Source of the DNA: Sphingomonas lacunae
GTDB lineage: Bacteria; Pseudomonadota; Alphaproteobacteria; Sphingomonadales; Sphingomonadaceae
Direction: 5' to 3'
Assembly (NCBI RefSeq): GCF_012979535.1
Contig: NZ_CP053015.1
Span: 2,913,835-2,977,834 of the forward strand
DNA: 64,000 nucleotides
Below the pieces are notes generated by a model. That model did not search any database and was not told the DNA's origin. It was given only the letters and a program-made list of their open reading frames with translations. Position 1 is the stretch's first letter. The number at the start of each line of letters is the position of its first letter. This document shows, in pieces, positions 1 to 8,631 of this stretch. The position numbers and the translations under genes are program-made.

Positions 1-70
1 TAATCAATTGTTGAGCAATTTGTAGTTTAAGCAGCCCCTGCAAAGAATCACATGCGTTTGGGGCCGCACA

Positions 71-2410
71 ATGAAAATCGACACGCTTCGCGTCGGCGGG
101 GCCAGGGATTCAAACGAAAGCTGGCTGTTGCATCGCCAGCTCGAAGAAAATCTCGGCAATCTGCGGCCATCTGCGGCTGGCAACATTATCAATGCCTTGA
201 TCTGTTCGGCATTGTTCATCAGCAGCGTGTCGCCTTTAGTGATCGGCGCGGTTCTGGTGACGCTGACCATGCTTTTGGCCTGGCGCGCGCGAACGGCGCG
301 TGATTTTGCCGAGGTAACGCCGGACAGCCCGGCGCTCGACATGGTCAGGCGCCGGGTCAATCTGCTGGCACTGTCGCTCGGGGCTCTTTGGGGTCTGTCG
401 CTGTGCGCCTTGTTCACTATTGCCACTACCGAGCAACAGATGTTCCTGGGCATATTGGCCGCAGGCATGATGAATGCCGGCACGGTAACATTTCGCACCA
501 GGGCGCGCGCGGCACGCCTGTATCTGTTGTCGATCATCCCCGGATTGGCTGTCAGTTTCCTGATGACCAACAGCATGTCGGGTGTGGCGGCACTGGGGCT
601 GCTGATCTGTTATTCGGCCTTTCTCTCGTCGCAGATCAGCCTCGCTGCGCAGCGGTTTGACATGGCCGCGCGCCGCGAACGGGCGCTTGAGGAATCCAAC
701 GCGACCGTCGCCCTGTTACTCAATGATTTTGCCGAGCAAGGTTCCGACTGGCTGTTCGAGCTGGACCGCGACGGCTGCATCCGCAATCCGGAACAAAGAC
801 TGGCTCAGGCCTGCCAGCGTCCGATCGAGACAGTGGTTGGCAAATCCTGGATCAAGCTGTTCGATCCCAGCATCGAACGCGGTCAGATGGCCGCGCATAT
901 CATGGAAGGGCGGGCCTTCCGTCACCTGATCCTGTCGCTGACCATCGGCCAGGTCCAGCATTGGTGGAGTATCAGCGCGCGCCCTGTAGAGGATGGCTGG
1001 CGCGGTGTCTGCACCGACATCACCGCGCAGCGCCACGCTGAAGAACGGGTCAGCTACATGGCCCATTATGATGGATTGACCGACCTGCCCAACCGGTTCC
1101 TGTTCAACGAGAGCCTGTACCACAGCCTGAACCAGAAGGACGGGGTAGCCGGGTTGATGTGTCTTGACCTCGACAATTTCAAGGTGATCAACGACACCCT
1201 GGGTCACCCGGTCGGTGACCGGCTGCTCAAGGCAGCAGCACGCCGGATCCAGTCCTGCGTTGGCGACACCGAGCTGGTTGCGCGACTGGGCGGCGACGAA
1301 TTCGCCGTGCTGGTGCCGGCATCGAGGCTCGACCAGATTGATACGATCGCTGCCACCATCATCGAAAAGCTCTCGGTGCCCTTTGCACTGGGCGATCATG
1401 ACGTGGTCATCGGCACCAGCATCGGCATCGCAGTCGGTCCTGACCATGGATCCGACACCGACCTGTTGATGCGCAATGCCGATCTGGCCCTCTATTCCGC
1501 AAAAGCATTGGGCCGCAATCGCGCCATCCGCTTTGAAAGCGGCATGGACGAGGCGGCACAGGCCCGACGCCTGATCGAACTCGACCTGCGCAGCGCGCTG
1601 GGCAAGGGAGAAATGCGCCTGCACTATCAGCAGCTTGTTGACGTCGTGACGGGCGACATCAGCGGCCACGAGGCATTGATCCGCTGGGAGCATCCGGACC
1701 GCGGCATTGTGATGCCCAATGTCTTCATTCCAGTGGCGGAAGATACCGGTCTGATCATCCAGATTGGCGAATGGGTAATCCGTCAGGCAATTGCCGACTT
1801 GGCGACTTGGGACGAAAGGCTGACGGTATCGATCAATCTGTCGCCGGCACAGATGCGCAGTTCCTCGCTGATCGGCACCATAGCCCATGCTATCGCCGCC
1901 AATGCAGTGGACCCGGCGCGGATCTGTTTCGAAATCACCGAAACGGTGCTGATGCAGGACAGCGACGCCAATATCGAAACGCTGCACATGCTGCGGCGGC
2001 TGGGAGTCAACATCGCGCTCGACGATTTCGGAACGGGCTATTCCTCGCTCAACTATCTGCGCAGCTTCCCCTTCACCAAGATCAAGATCGATCGTTGCTT
2101 CATTGCGGAAATCGACAGTCGCGAGGATTGCCAAGCCATTGTGCGGTCGGTCGTTAATCTTGCATCGAGCTTGGGCATGAAGACCACCGCTGAGGGGGTT
2201 GAACGCGAAGAGCAGATGACGATGCTGAAGGCGCAGGGATGTGACGAGGTGCAGGGTTTCCTGTTCAGCCATGCCGTAGCGCGGGAGGAACTGTCCGACC
2301 TGCGCCATGCCCCCGATGTCGAGATCATCGACCGCCGGATGATGGAAATGGCGGACTATGAAGAACGGTTGAAGAGCCGCAGCGAAAGGCCAAAGATCAA
2401 GGCGGCCTGA
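71..2410 (+). CDS. Membrane-anchored PAS-GGDEF-EAL cyclic-di-GMP protein
   Basis: 779 aa. About six hydrophobic segments fill residues 45-205, followed by a PAS-like sensor (about 210-330), a GGDEF domain (about 340-500) and an EAL domain (about 510-760). The diguanylate cyclase motif RLGGDEF is intact. No RxxD inhibitory site lies at the expected place (the sequence there is GDTE), so product inhibition of the cyclase is unlikely. The EAL side keeps EALIRW, NLSPAQ, EITE, DDFGTGYSSL, KIDR and AEGVE, so it should be able to hydrolyse c-di-GMP. The protein is therefore probably bifunctional, or an EAL enzyme controlled by its GGDEF domain. The membrane part matches no sensor I can name. The ATG follows a GGGG run. 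The gene stands alone on its strand, 51 nt before the metallo-beta-lactamase gene. Confidence 0.93.
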   Translation: MKIDTLRVGGARDSNESWLLHRQLEENLGNLRPSAAGNIINALICSALFISSVSPLVIGAVLVTLTMLLAWRARTARDFAEVTPDSPALDMVRRRVNLLALSLGALWGLSLCALFTIATTEQQMFLGILAAGMMNAGTVTFRTRARAARLYLLSIIPGLAVSFLMTNSMSGVAALGLLICYSAFLSSQISLAAQRFDMAARRERALEESNATVALLLNDFAEQGSDWLFELDRDGCIRNPEQRLAQACQRPIETVVGKSWIKLFDPSIERGQMAAHIMEGRAFRHLILSLTIGQVQHWWSISARPVEDGWRGVCTDITAQRHAEERVSYMAHYDGLTDLPNRFLFNESLYHSLNQKDGVAGLMCLDLDNFKVINDTLGHPVGDRLLKAAARRIQSCVGDTELVARLGGDEFAVLVPASRLDQIDTIAATIIEKLSVPFALGDHDVVIGTSIGIAVGPDHGSDTDLLMRNADLALYSAKALGRNRAIRFESGMDEAAQARRLIELDLRSALGKGEMRLHYQQLVDVVTGDISGHEALIRWEHPDRGIVMPNVFIPVAEDTGLIIQIGEWVIRQAIADLATWDERLTVSINLSPAQMRSSSLIGTIAHAIAANAVDPARICFEITETVLMQDSDANIETLHMLRRLGVNIALDDFGTGYSSLNYLRSFPFTKIKIDRCFIAEIDSREDCQAIVRSVVNLASSLGMKTTAEGVEREEQMTMLKAQGCDEVQGFLFSHAVAREELSDLRHAPDVEIIDRRMMEMADYEERLKSRSERPKIKAA

Positions 2411-2461
2411 AGCACGGCTGGCGTGCTGGCTAATCGCCATGGCCACGGTTAAGGTCGGCCA

Positions 2462-3448
2462 ATGAACGTCGAATCGAAATGGAGCAGGGGCCGGCGGGTC
2501 GGCGCTTTGGCGCGTGCGCTGGCCCCGGCCCTCGTCATGACCCTTGCCGCTTGCACCGCGACACCTGTACCCCGGCCATCACCTGAAACAGCCGTCAACG
2601 GCGTGCCCAACCGAACGGATGACCCACGGGCGCAGGGGCACCAATTGGCCAATGCCTGTGCCGGGCGGGAGGGTTGGGCCGATGCGGCGCCACCGGCTCG
2701 CATTCACGGCAACACCTATTACGTCGGCACCTGTGGCATCGCGGTTCTGTTGCTGACGTCTCCGCAAGGCCATGTGCTGATTGACGGGGCAACCGAGGAA
2801 GCGGTGCCATCAATCCTGGCCAACATCCGGTCGCTTGGTTTTGACCCTCGCGACATCCGTTTCATCATCGGCAGCCATGAGCATCTCGACCATATGGGCG
2901 GCTTTGCCGCTCTCAAGGCGGCAACCGGGGCACAGGTGTGGGCCAGCGAGGCTGCCCGACCATCGCTGGAAAACGGCACGGTGGATGCCGATGACCCTCA
3001 GTATGGGATTATCCCGGGCATGAGACCGGTGCCGGTTCACGGCATCGTCAGCGATGGCACAATCATCTCGCCCGACAATGACAGCATTCGGCTGACCGCG
3101 GTGCCGACACCGGGCCACACCAGCGGGGGTACCAGCTGGACCTGGCGGAGCTGTGAGAGTGGCGACTGCGTCACCTTTGCCTATGTCGACAGCCTGACCG
3201 CCGTGTCGGCTGACGATTACCGCTTTGCCGATCATCCCGAACGAGTTGCACCCTTTCGTTCAACCTTTGACCGGGTAGCAGCGATGCCGTGCGACGTTCT
3301 GATCACTCCACATCCGTCCTTCAGCAACCTGTTTGCCCGGTTGAGCGGCAACGAACCCCTCGTCGATCCGGCTGCATGCCGACGCCTGGTCGAGTCGATG
3401 CGGGTACGGCTCGACACACGGCTCGCGCGGGAAAGCAGCGGCGGCTAG
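2462..3448 (+). CDS. Subclass B3 metallo-beta-lactamase-like lipoprotein
   Basis: 328 aa. The N-terminus is a basic stretch plus hydrophobic segment ending in a lipobox (TLAAC, Cys31), predicting a lipid-anchored periplasmic protein. The zinc site reads SHEHLDHMGG (HxHxDH), then PGHTSGG and ITPHP, which is the complete His/Asp set of subclass B3 enzymes. Known B3 family members hydrolyse penicillins, cephalosporins and carbapenems and occur as chromosomal genes in sphingomonads and erythrobacters. Activity and substrate here are inferred only. The stop is 10 nt before prmA, so the two may be co-transcribed. No LysR/AmpR-type regulator lies beside it, which suggests constitutive expression. 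A glyoxalase II-like hydrolase is the main alternative, but the overall length and motif spacing favour B3. Confidence 0.85.
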   Translation: MNVESKWSRGRRVGALARALAPALVMTLAACTATPVPRPSPETAVNGVPNRTDDPRAQGHQLANACAGREGWADAAPPARIHGNTYYVGTCGIAVLLLTSPQGHVLIDGATEEAVPSILANIRSLGFDPRDIRFIIGSHEHLDHMGGFAALKAATGAQVWASEAARPSLENGTVDADDPQYGIIPGMRPVPVHGIVSDGTIISPDNDSIRLTAVPTPGHTSGGTSWTWRSCESGDCVTFAYVDSLTAVSADDYRFADHPERVAPFRSTFDRVAAMPCDVLITPHPSFSNLFARLSGNEPLVDPAACRRLVESMRVRLDTRLARESSGG

Positions 3449-3458
3449 GGGCGAATTA

Positions 3459-4436
3459 ATGACCGAAAGCTGGATGACCGCCTTTCCCTGCAACCGCGCT
3501 CAGGCGGAGATGCTGACCGACGAGCATCCTTCCCTCGCCGCATTTGATCCCGCGCCCGTGCTGGTCGCAAGCGAAATTGACGAAGACCGCAACGAATGGC
3601 GCATCGATGTCTATACCCAGGACGAGCCTGACCGGCGGCTGATCGAAACGATGATGGCGCTGCTGGGCCGCAAGAACCGCAAGCCGCCAAAGCCAGAACG
3701 ATTGGCCGACGAAGATTGGGTGACATTGTCGCAGGCGGGGCTGGAGCCAGTGCGTGCCGGCTGCTTTTACGTCCATACAGCCAAGGATGCGCCGGACACC
3801 ATGCCGGGCGTGGTCAATTTCCGGATCGATGCCGGACAGGCGTTTGGTACAGGCCATCATGACACGACCGCCGGTTGCCTGTTGGCGCTTGACCGGTTGA
3901 AACGACAGGGCCGTCGCTATGCGACCGTTGCCGACATTGGAACAGGCACCGGCCTGCTTGCCTTTGCCGCGCTGCACCTGTGGCCCAGGGCCTTTGCCGT
4001 GGCCAGCGACATTGACCCGGTCAGCGTGAAAGTGTCGGCGGAAAATGCTGCAATCAATGGCGTTCCCATCGGCTTTGGACCGGGCAAGATGGTGCTCGCT
4101 GTGGCTGATGGCACGCGCCACCCGTTGATCACGGAAACCGCGCCCTATGACCTGGTCTGCGCCAACATCCTCGCCGGGCCGCTGATTGCGCTGGCGCCTT
4201 CGCTGGCGGCGATCACCGCCGAGGGTGGTCAATTGGTGCTGGCGGGCCTGCTCGACAAACAGCGTGATGCGGTCGTCGCCGCGTACCGCAGGGTCGGCTT
4301 CCGCGTCGATGAACATGGTCCCGGTGCGCAATGGCCAGTGCTGGTGCTCACCCTAAGGCGGCGTCAAGGTTGGCGCAGGCCCCGGCGCGCCAACGGCAGC
4401 GCGGGTCAGCCACCTGGAGATTTCGGCAGTTGGTGA
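3459..4436 (+). CDS. prmA: Ribosomal protein L11 methyltransferase
   Basis: 325 aa. A class I SAM-dependent methyltransferase that trimethylates ribosomal protein L11 in the cytoplasm. The family marker FGTGHHDTT is present at about residue 130, followed by the SAM-binding loop ADIGTGTGLL and the catalytic-region motif CANILAGPL. The last 25 or so residues are an Arg/Gly/Pro-rich tail beyond the usual end of the fold. The stop codon abuts the stop of phhA on the other strand with no intervening base, so the two transcripts converge and no separate terminator fits between them. It starts 10 nt after the metallo-beta-lactamase gene. Confidence 0.93.
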   Translation: MTESWMTAFPCNRAQAEMLTDEHPSLAAFDPAPVLVASEIDEDRNEWRIDVYTQDEPDRRLIETMMALLGRKNRKPPKPERLADEDWVTLSQAGLEPVRAGCFYVHTAKDAPDTMPGVVNFRIDAGQAFGTGHHDTTAGCLLALDRLKRQGRRYATVADIGTGTGLLAFAALHLWPRAFAVASDIDPVSVKVSAENAAINGVPIGFGPGKMVLAVADGTRHPLITETAPYDLVCANILAGPLIALAPSLAAITAEGGQLVLAGLLDKQRDAVVAAYRRVGFRVDEHGPGAQWPVLVLTLRRRQGWRRPRRANGSAGQPPGDFGSW

Positions 4437-5324
4437 TCAGCGGCTGGCAGCATAGGCCTGTGTGCCAAGATTGATCAGCACGTCGGAATCGATCAGCTGC
4501 GCCACGTCAATGTCCGATACTGTTTGCAAGCGGGCATAAAGCGGCGCAAAATCGGTGTGCAGGGTCGCGTCCAGCAATTGTTCGAAACTGTCGATGACAA
4601 AATAATTCTGCTGATAGTCGTCAATGCGATAGTCGGTTCGCATCACCCTTTCGAGATCAAAGGCGATGCGATGCGGGCTGGGATCATCAAGGGCAAAGAC
4701 GCTTTCCCCATAGCTGGAGACGATCCCCGCACCATAGATGCGCAAACCGCCAGCTTCACGGACGAGTCCGAATTCGACCGTGTACCAGTACAGCCGGGCC
4801 AGCTTTTCCAGCGAACCAAAGCTGAGGCTTCGCAATCCGCCCTTGCCATAGGCCTGCATGTAATCAGCAAAGACCGGATCGGCCAGCATGGGCACATGGC
4901 CGAACACGTCATGAAAGACGTCGGGCTCCTGAAGATAGTCCAACTGGTCAGCCCGACGGATGAAATTGCCCGACACAAAGCGGCGGTTGGCGAGATGATC
5001 AAAGAAAACATCATCCGGCACTAGTCCAGGCACAGCCACCACCTGCCACCCGGTCGCAGCCATCAGCCGCTCGTTGAGATCACGAAAATCAGGGATGCCG
5101 GGCCGTTCGAGCCGCAAGACATCAACGCCGCGCAAAAAAGCATCACTGGCCCTGCCCGGGAGCATCGCCACCTGGCGAGCGAACAGCGTATCCCACACCG
5201 CATGATCAGCCGCTGAGAAATCATCCCAATTCTGTGGAATGGTCCAATCAGGCGCCGCGCCGGGTGGCGGGACATCATGCACATGGCTGACAAAAGCAGG
5301 TGGCAAAGGGGGATCAACGGCCAT
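4437..5324 (-). CDS. phhA: Phenylalanine 4-monooxygenase
   Basis: 295 aa, the size of monomeric bacterial phenylalanine hydroxylases. It hydroxylates L-Phe to L-Tyr using iron, O2 and tetrahydropterin. The metal-binding segment FHDVFGHVPML supplies two His ligands and YWYTVEFGL supplies the Glu. Further family segments include SSYGES and the C-terminal DDYQQNYFVIDS. No phhB (pterin carbinolamine dehydratase) is adjacent. The ATG lies about 5 nt from a TATAAG-type -10 sequence, so the mRNA may be nearly leaderless. It converges with prmA at zero distance. Confidence 0.95.
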   Translation of the reverse strand: MAVDPPLPPAFVSHVHDVPPPGAAPDWTIPQNWDDFSAADHAVWDTLFARQVAMLPGRASDAFLRGVDVLRLERPGIPDFRDLNERLMAATGWQVVAVPGLVPDDVFFDHLANRRFVSGNFIRRADQLDYLQEPDVFHDVFGHVPMLADPVFADYMQAYGKGGLRSLSFGSLEKLARLYWYTVEFGLVREAGGLRIYGAGIVSSYGESVFALDDPSPHRIAFDLERVMRTDYRIDDYQQNYFVIDSFEQLLDATLHTDFAPLYARLQTVSDIDVAQLIDSDVLINLGTQAYAASR

Positions 5325-5329
5325 GACTG

Positions 5330-5360
5330 CTTATAGCATGGAAAATGGTTCCATTTGCAA
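5330..5360 (-). promoter_or_regulatory. Candidate phhA promoter with palindromic operator in the spacer
   Basis: Read on the minus strand there is a TATAAG -10 (5330-5335) and a TTGCAA -35 (5355-5360) with a 19-nt spacer, longer than ideal. A palindrome AAATGG-TT-CCATTT (5343-5356) occupies the spacer, the usual place for a repressor. Transcription would begin at or next to the phhA ATG. The regulator is not identifiable from the window. Confidence 0.4.
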
Positions 5361-5438
5361 CCAGTCCCCAATCTACATCAATGTCAGTGGCAATTTACCG
5401 CCATTTGTGCCATTAGCGGGCCATCATCCTCGGGCATA

Positions 5439-5984
5439 ATGACGCTTACTTTGGCTTTTTCCCCTCAACTCATAGGCTTGACTATTGTAGCGTCGTTGTG
5501 GCCGATCAGCACGCAAACCAGCGCGCCGGTCGCCAGCGACGGCATAGCCATTGCCACGGCTGATATTGCATCGGGCATTGTGACCTATGCCCGTTGGCCG
5601 TCGGATCTGCGGGCCGTGCGGCTGTGCATTGTCGGGCCGACTACGATGGGCGGCCGGATCGACAATCGCCGCCTCATCAACGGGCAAATGCTGGCGACCT
5701 CGCGGATGACAGCGGCGCAATGGTCTGCTGACCAATGCGATGCCCTGTATCTAGGCCGCACTACAGCCGTCGAGCGCACCACCATCATACGCAGCCTGAC
5801 CAACCGACCCATATTGTCGATGACGGACAGCGATCCCCAATGCGTCCATGGCAGCATGTTCTGCCTGCGCAGCGTGACTGGCGGGGTCACATTCGATCTC
5901 AACATAGACGCAGTGTCGCGCAGCCGTGTCAGGGTGGATCCGCGCGTTCTGGCGCTTGCACGGCGGCCGGGGAGTGGGCGATGA
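5439..5984 (+). CDS. yfiR: YfiR-family periplasmic inhibitor
   Basis: 181 aa from the ATG at 5439; an upstream TTG at 5355 is in frame but would spoil the signal peptide. An N-terminal hydrophobic signal segment is followed by the YfiR/DUF4154 pattern: IVTYARWP, RLCIVGP, and the terminal VDPRVLALAR. Four cysteines are arranged as in Pseudomonas YfiR: a pair about 37 residues apart, and QCVHGSMFC with a 7-residue spacing matching the C145-C152 disulfide. In that system YfiR binds the periplasmic part of the cyclase YfiN and represses it. The TGA overlaps the ATG of the next gene as ATGA, so the genes are translationally coupled. Confidence 0.85.
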   Translation: MTLTLAFSPQLIGLTIVASLWPISTQTSAPVASDGIAIATADIASGIVTYARWPSDLRAVRLCIVGPTTMGGRIDNRRLINGQMLATSRMTAAQWSADQCDALYLGRTTAVERTTIIRSLTNRPILSMTDSDPQCVHGSMFCLRSVTGGVTFDLNIDAVSRSRVRVDPRVLALARRPGSGR

Positions 5985-7255
5985 CCGAACCGCACCCTCC
6001 CCATAGCGCAACAGATGCGCGCATCTCGCTGCAACATGCGCTGGGCCGTTCGCTGGCGCTGGTTGCGTTGCTGGCAGTGACCCTATCCCTGACAGTGGTG
6101 CTGGTAACGGGCTTCCTGCTGTTCAAGCAATATGCCCGACACAATCTGGAGCTGGTTGCCGAACAGGCCAGCTATTCGTTGGAAGTCCCGGTCGTGTTCA
6201 ATGATGCTGTTGCCGCGCGCGAGGCAATGGCGCCGATTGTCGCCGACGAGAGCATCGATGAAATCACCATCATAAAGACCAACGGGGATGTGATGACCCG
6301 GTGGGAGCGACCGGGCCGTCTGAAGAACAGCCTGCTGGCACGCATGGTCTTCCCCGATCCGATGGTCGCGCCGATCGGCCCTGCGGACAAGCCGGTAGCC
6401 CATGTCCGCGTGGTCGGTGGTGCACAGGGTCTTGACCGGTTGCTGACCGGCACAATTCTGGGTGCATTGGGCTGTCTGGTCGTCACCTTTATCGGGACAG
6501 GGTTGATTGGCGCGCGGCTGCGTCGGACCATCATCGAGCCGATCCAATCGATCGCCGAAGTGGCCCAGACTGTCCGATCCGACCGTACATTCGAACGCCG
6601 GGCACCGTCCGCCACAATTACTGAAGTTGATGATTTATCACGTGGATTCAATTCATTACTTGATGAATTGCAGGACTGGCATCAGCAACTTGACCGGGCC
6701 CATGAAGCCTTGTTGCATCGGGCCAGCCACGACACATTGTCGGGCCTGCCCAACCGTGCCGCCTTTGTCGATGCGGTAGGCGTTGCCATCCGCGCGGCAC
6801 AGCGCAACGGCGAAAAATTCGCCATGCTGTTTCTCGATGGTGACGGGTTCAAACAAATTAATGACCGCTATGGCCATGTTGCCGGCGACAGGGTGATTGC
6901 CGCCATTGCCCAGCGGATTACCCATGTCCTGCGCTTTGGAGACACGGCCGCCCGGATGGGCGGGGACGAGTTCGCCATATTGATCCTTCACCTCGAACAG
7001 GTTGAAGACGCCAGTGCAGTGGCGGACCGCATCACCAAGGTGATGCTGGAACCGATAGACATTGGCAGTGGCCTTCACGTCACCATCAGCCTGTCTATTG
7101 GCCAAGCCATCTATCCTGATCACGGCGATGATGTGGAAACTCTGATCCGCAGCGCCGATGAACATATGTATCAGGACAAGCACAGTAAAATTCGAACGGG
7201 ACCGGTAGCCGGAGAGGAATCGGCGACCGCGTCCCTTAGTGGAGACCAGCCATGA
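5981..7255 (+). CDS. yfiN: YfiN/TpbB-type membrane diguanylate cyclase
   Basis: 424 aa from the ATG at 5981 that overlaps the yfiR stop. Order: transmembrane helix (about 24-48), a periplasmic CHASE8-like domain (about 49-150), a second helix (about 152-178), HAMP (about 180-232) and a C-terminal GGDEF domain. The cyclase motif RMGGDEFAIL is intact. RFGD sits exactly five residues before GGDEF, giving an RxxD inhibitory site, so product feedback looks possible. In Pseudomonas, YfiN makes c-di-GMP in response to envelope stress once YfiR is removed. Its stop again overlaps the following start (ATGA). No EAL domain is attached. Confidence 0.88.
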   Translation: MTEPHPPHSATDARISLQHALGRSLALVALLAVTLSLTVVLVTGFLLFKQYARHNLELVAEQASYSLEVPVVFNDAVAAREAMAPIVADESIDEITIIKTNGDVMTRWERPGRLKNSLLARMVFPDPMVAPIGPADKPVAHVRVVGGAQGLDRLLTGTILGALGCLVVTFIGTGLIGARLRRTIIEPIQSIAEVAQTVRSDRTFERRAPSATITEVDDLSRGFNSLLDELQDWHQQLDRAHEALLHRASHDTLSGLPNRAAFVDAVGVAIRAAQRNGEKFAMLFLDGDGFKQINDRYGHVAGDRVIAAIAQRITHVLRFGDTAARMGGDEFAILILHLEQVEDASAVADRITKVMLEPIDIGSGLHVTISLSIGQAIYPDHGDDVETLIRSADEHMYQDKHSKIRTGPVAGEESATASLSGDQP

Positions 7256-7740
7256 CCAGTCGTTTTTCAGCCTTCATCCTGGCGCTGTTCGGTGCGCTCA
7301 GCCTCGCGGCATGCCAGACGATGCCGCAATCGGGCTTCACCCGTGCGCAGACCGAGATGCTCCAGTCCCAGGGTTTTGTCGAAACCGAACAAGGGTGGCA
7401 ATTGTCGATGGCCGACCGCATGTTGTTCGCAACCAACAGTTCGGACGTCCAGCCCGAAATGGCTGGCCGGATCGCGACCATGGCGCAGGGGCTCCAATCG
7501 GTCGGCCTGACGTCAGCCCGTGTCGAGGGGCATACCGATTCATCGGGTAGCGAAGAGTATAATGCTCGCCTGTCGGAAGCGCGGGCCAATGCGGTCGCCG
7601 TGATCATGCAGGCCAATGGCTTTCCGGCAGCAGGGCTGGCCATCCGTGGCTGGGGAGAGAGCCTGCCCATCGCCGACAATGCCACCGAGGAAGGCATGGC
7701 CCAAAATCGGCGCGTTGTGGTGATCGTGACCGCCCTCTGA
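7252..7740 (+). CDS. yfiB: YfiB-like OmpA-domain outer-membrane lipoprotein
   Basis: 162 aa. Lipoprotein signal ending LSLAAC (Cys21), then an OmpA/Pal peptidoglycan-binding domain with VEGHTDSSGS, LSEARANAV and the terminal NRRVVV. In the known system YfiB captures YfiR at the outer membrane and so frees YfiN. The gene is the third of a tight three-gene unit with an ATGA overlap to yfiN, which is the main reason for calling it YfiB rather than a generic Pal-like protein. It ends 12 nt from the convergent Crp-type gene. Confidence 0.85.
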   Translation: MTSRFSAFILALFGALSLAACQTMPQSGFTRAQTEMLQSQGFVETEQGWQLSMADRMLFATNSSDVQPEMAGRIATMAQGLQSVGLTSARVEGHTDSSGSEEYNARLSEARANAVAVIMQANGFPAAGLAIRGWGESLPIADNATEEGMAQNRRVVVIVTAL

Positions 7741-7752
7741 ACCGGTCAAATA

Positions 7753-8436
7753 TCAGGGCTCGGCATTGGCCGGTCCGGCCTCCCTGGCCAGCCAGCGTTC
7801 CAGCCGGGCCCGATCGGTCAGCCAGAGTTTCCTGTAACCGCGCCTGACCACCCCCAGTTCGACCAGCGCTGCCAGAGCGCTGACCAATGATACCCGCGAC
7901 ACGCCCAGCAGATTGGCCAGATCCTGCTGGCTGCCATCAAACAGCCCATCGCGCGGATCACACTCCTGCAACAACAGCCAGCCCAGCCTGATCCGGGCGG
8001 GATGGCGCCGTTCGGCGTCGATCAACCGGATCATCCTGTGCATCTGCGTCGCCATCGACGTAAGCAGGAACCGTGCCACCTGGGCATCGGTATCGATCAG
8101 CCGGTCGAGGTGCACCCCGCCCACTGTGCAGATGCTGGTCCGGCCCTGGGCAATACCGTCATTCAATCGCCGGGCTTGGGCAAAATAACTGGTGTCGCCA
8201 GTGACTTCACCCGGACCAAGCACAGTCAGCAGATTATAGGTTCCGTCGTGCCGGTAACGCCCGACCGCCATGGATCCCGAAACGACCATGACAAGCCCGA
8301 TCGCAGGCTCCCCCTGCTGAAAGATGAATTCGCCATCGTCAAAATGGCGAATCGAACCGGCAGCCACCAGACGGTCAAAAACGGACTGTGAGCCATTCAT
8401 TCCAAAGGATTTCACCAATTGATAAGTTCTTTGCAT
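7753..8436 (-). CDS. Crp/Fnr-family transcriptional regulator
   Basis: 227 aa from the ATG at 8436 (MQRTYQLVK). A later ATG at 8400 is possible; neither has a strong Shine-Dalgarno sequence. An N-terminal cyclic-nucleotide-binding-like beta-roll (FDDGEFIFQQGEPAIGLVMVVSGSMAVG) is followed by a dimer helix and a winged helix-turn-helix (QQDLANLLGVSRVSLVSALAALVELGVV). No Cys cluster for an Fnr-type iron-sulfur centre is present in the N-terminus, so it is not a classic oxygen sensor. The ligand is unknown. It faces the yfi operon tail to tail. The divergent-facing region upstream is unusually structured (see 8483-8631). Confidence 0.85.
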   Translation of the reverse strand: MQRTYQLVKSFGMNGSQSVFDRLVAAGSIRHFDDGEFIFQQGEPAIGLVMVVSGSMAVGRYRHDGTYNLLTVLGPGEVTGDTSYFAQARRLNDGIAQGRTSICTVGGVHLDRLIDTDAQVARFLLTSMATQMHRMIRLIDAERRHPARIRLGWLLLQECDPRDGLFDGSQQDLANLLGVSRVSLVSALAALVELGVVRRGYRKLWLTDRARLERWLAREAGPANAEP

Positions 8437-8482
8437 TGTCGTTAACCACAATGGGTAATGAATAGCATCAATGCAAGCGGAA

Positions 8483-8631
8483 GCATCGCCGGGCGGGCGA
8501 TGCGGAACCTGCATGGGGGCGGTTCGCGCATGTTCTCTGCACGGACAAGTAGCCTCGGGTCGCGATGAATGCCCGAGCATTCATCAGCACGGCGCGGCGG
8601 AGCTTTATGGGGAAAGCAGACGCCGCGCCGT
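8483..8631. other. Three consecutive hairpins in the 270-bp ligA/Crp-gene intergenic region
   Basis: The gap 8437-8706 has no convincing ORF. It holds three perfect inverted repeats in a row. Hairpin 1 is GCATCGCC (8483-8490) with GGCGATGC (8496-8503). Hairpin 2 is GATGAATGC (8564-8572) with GCATTCATC (8577-8585). Hairpin 3 is ACGGCGCGGCG (8589-8599) with CGCCGCGCCGT (8621-8631), nested around a second 5-bp stem GCTTT/AAAGC (8602-8606/8613-8617). None is followed by a T-run on either strand, so these are not ordinary terminators. They could be a small RNA, the 5' leader of the Crp-type gene, or the 3' UTR of ligA. Confidence 0.6.

Noticed and set aside
716..2446. Minus-strand 576-residue ORF
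   Set aside because: Antisense to the GGDEF-EAL gene, whose motifs are clear in the other frame.
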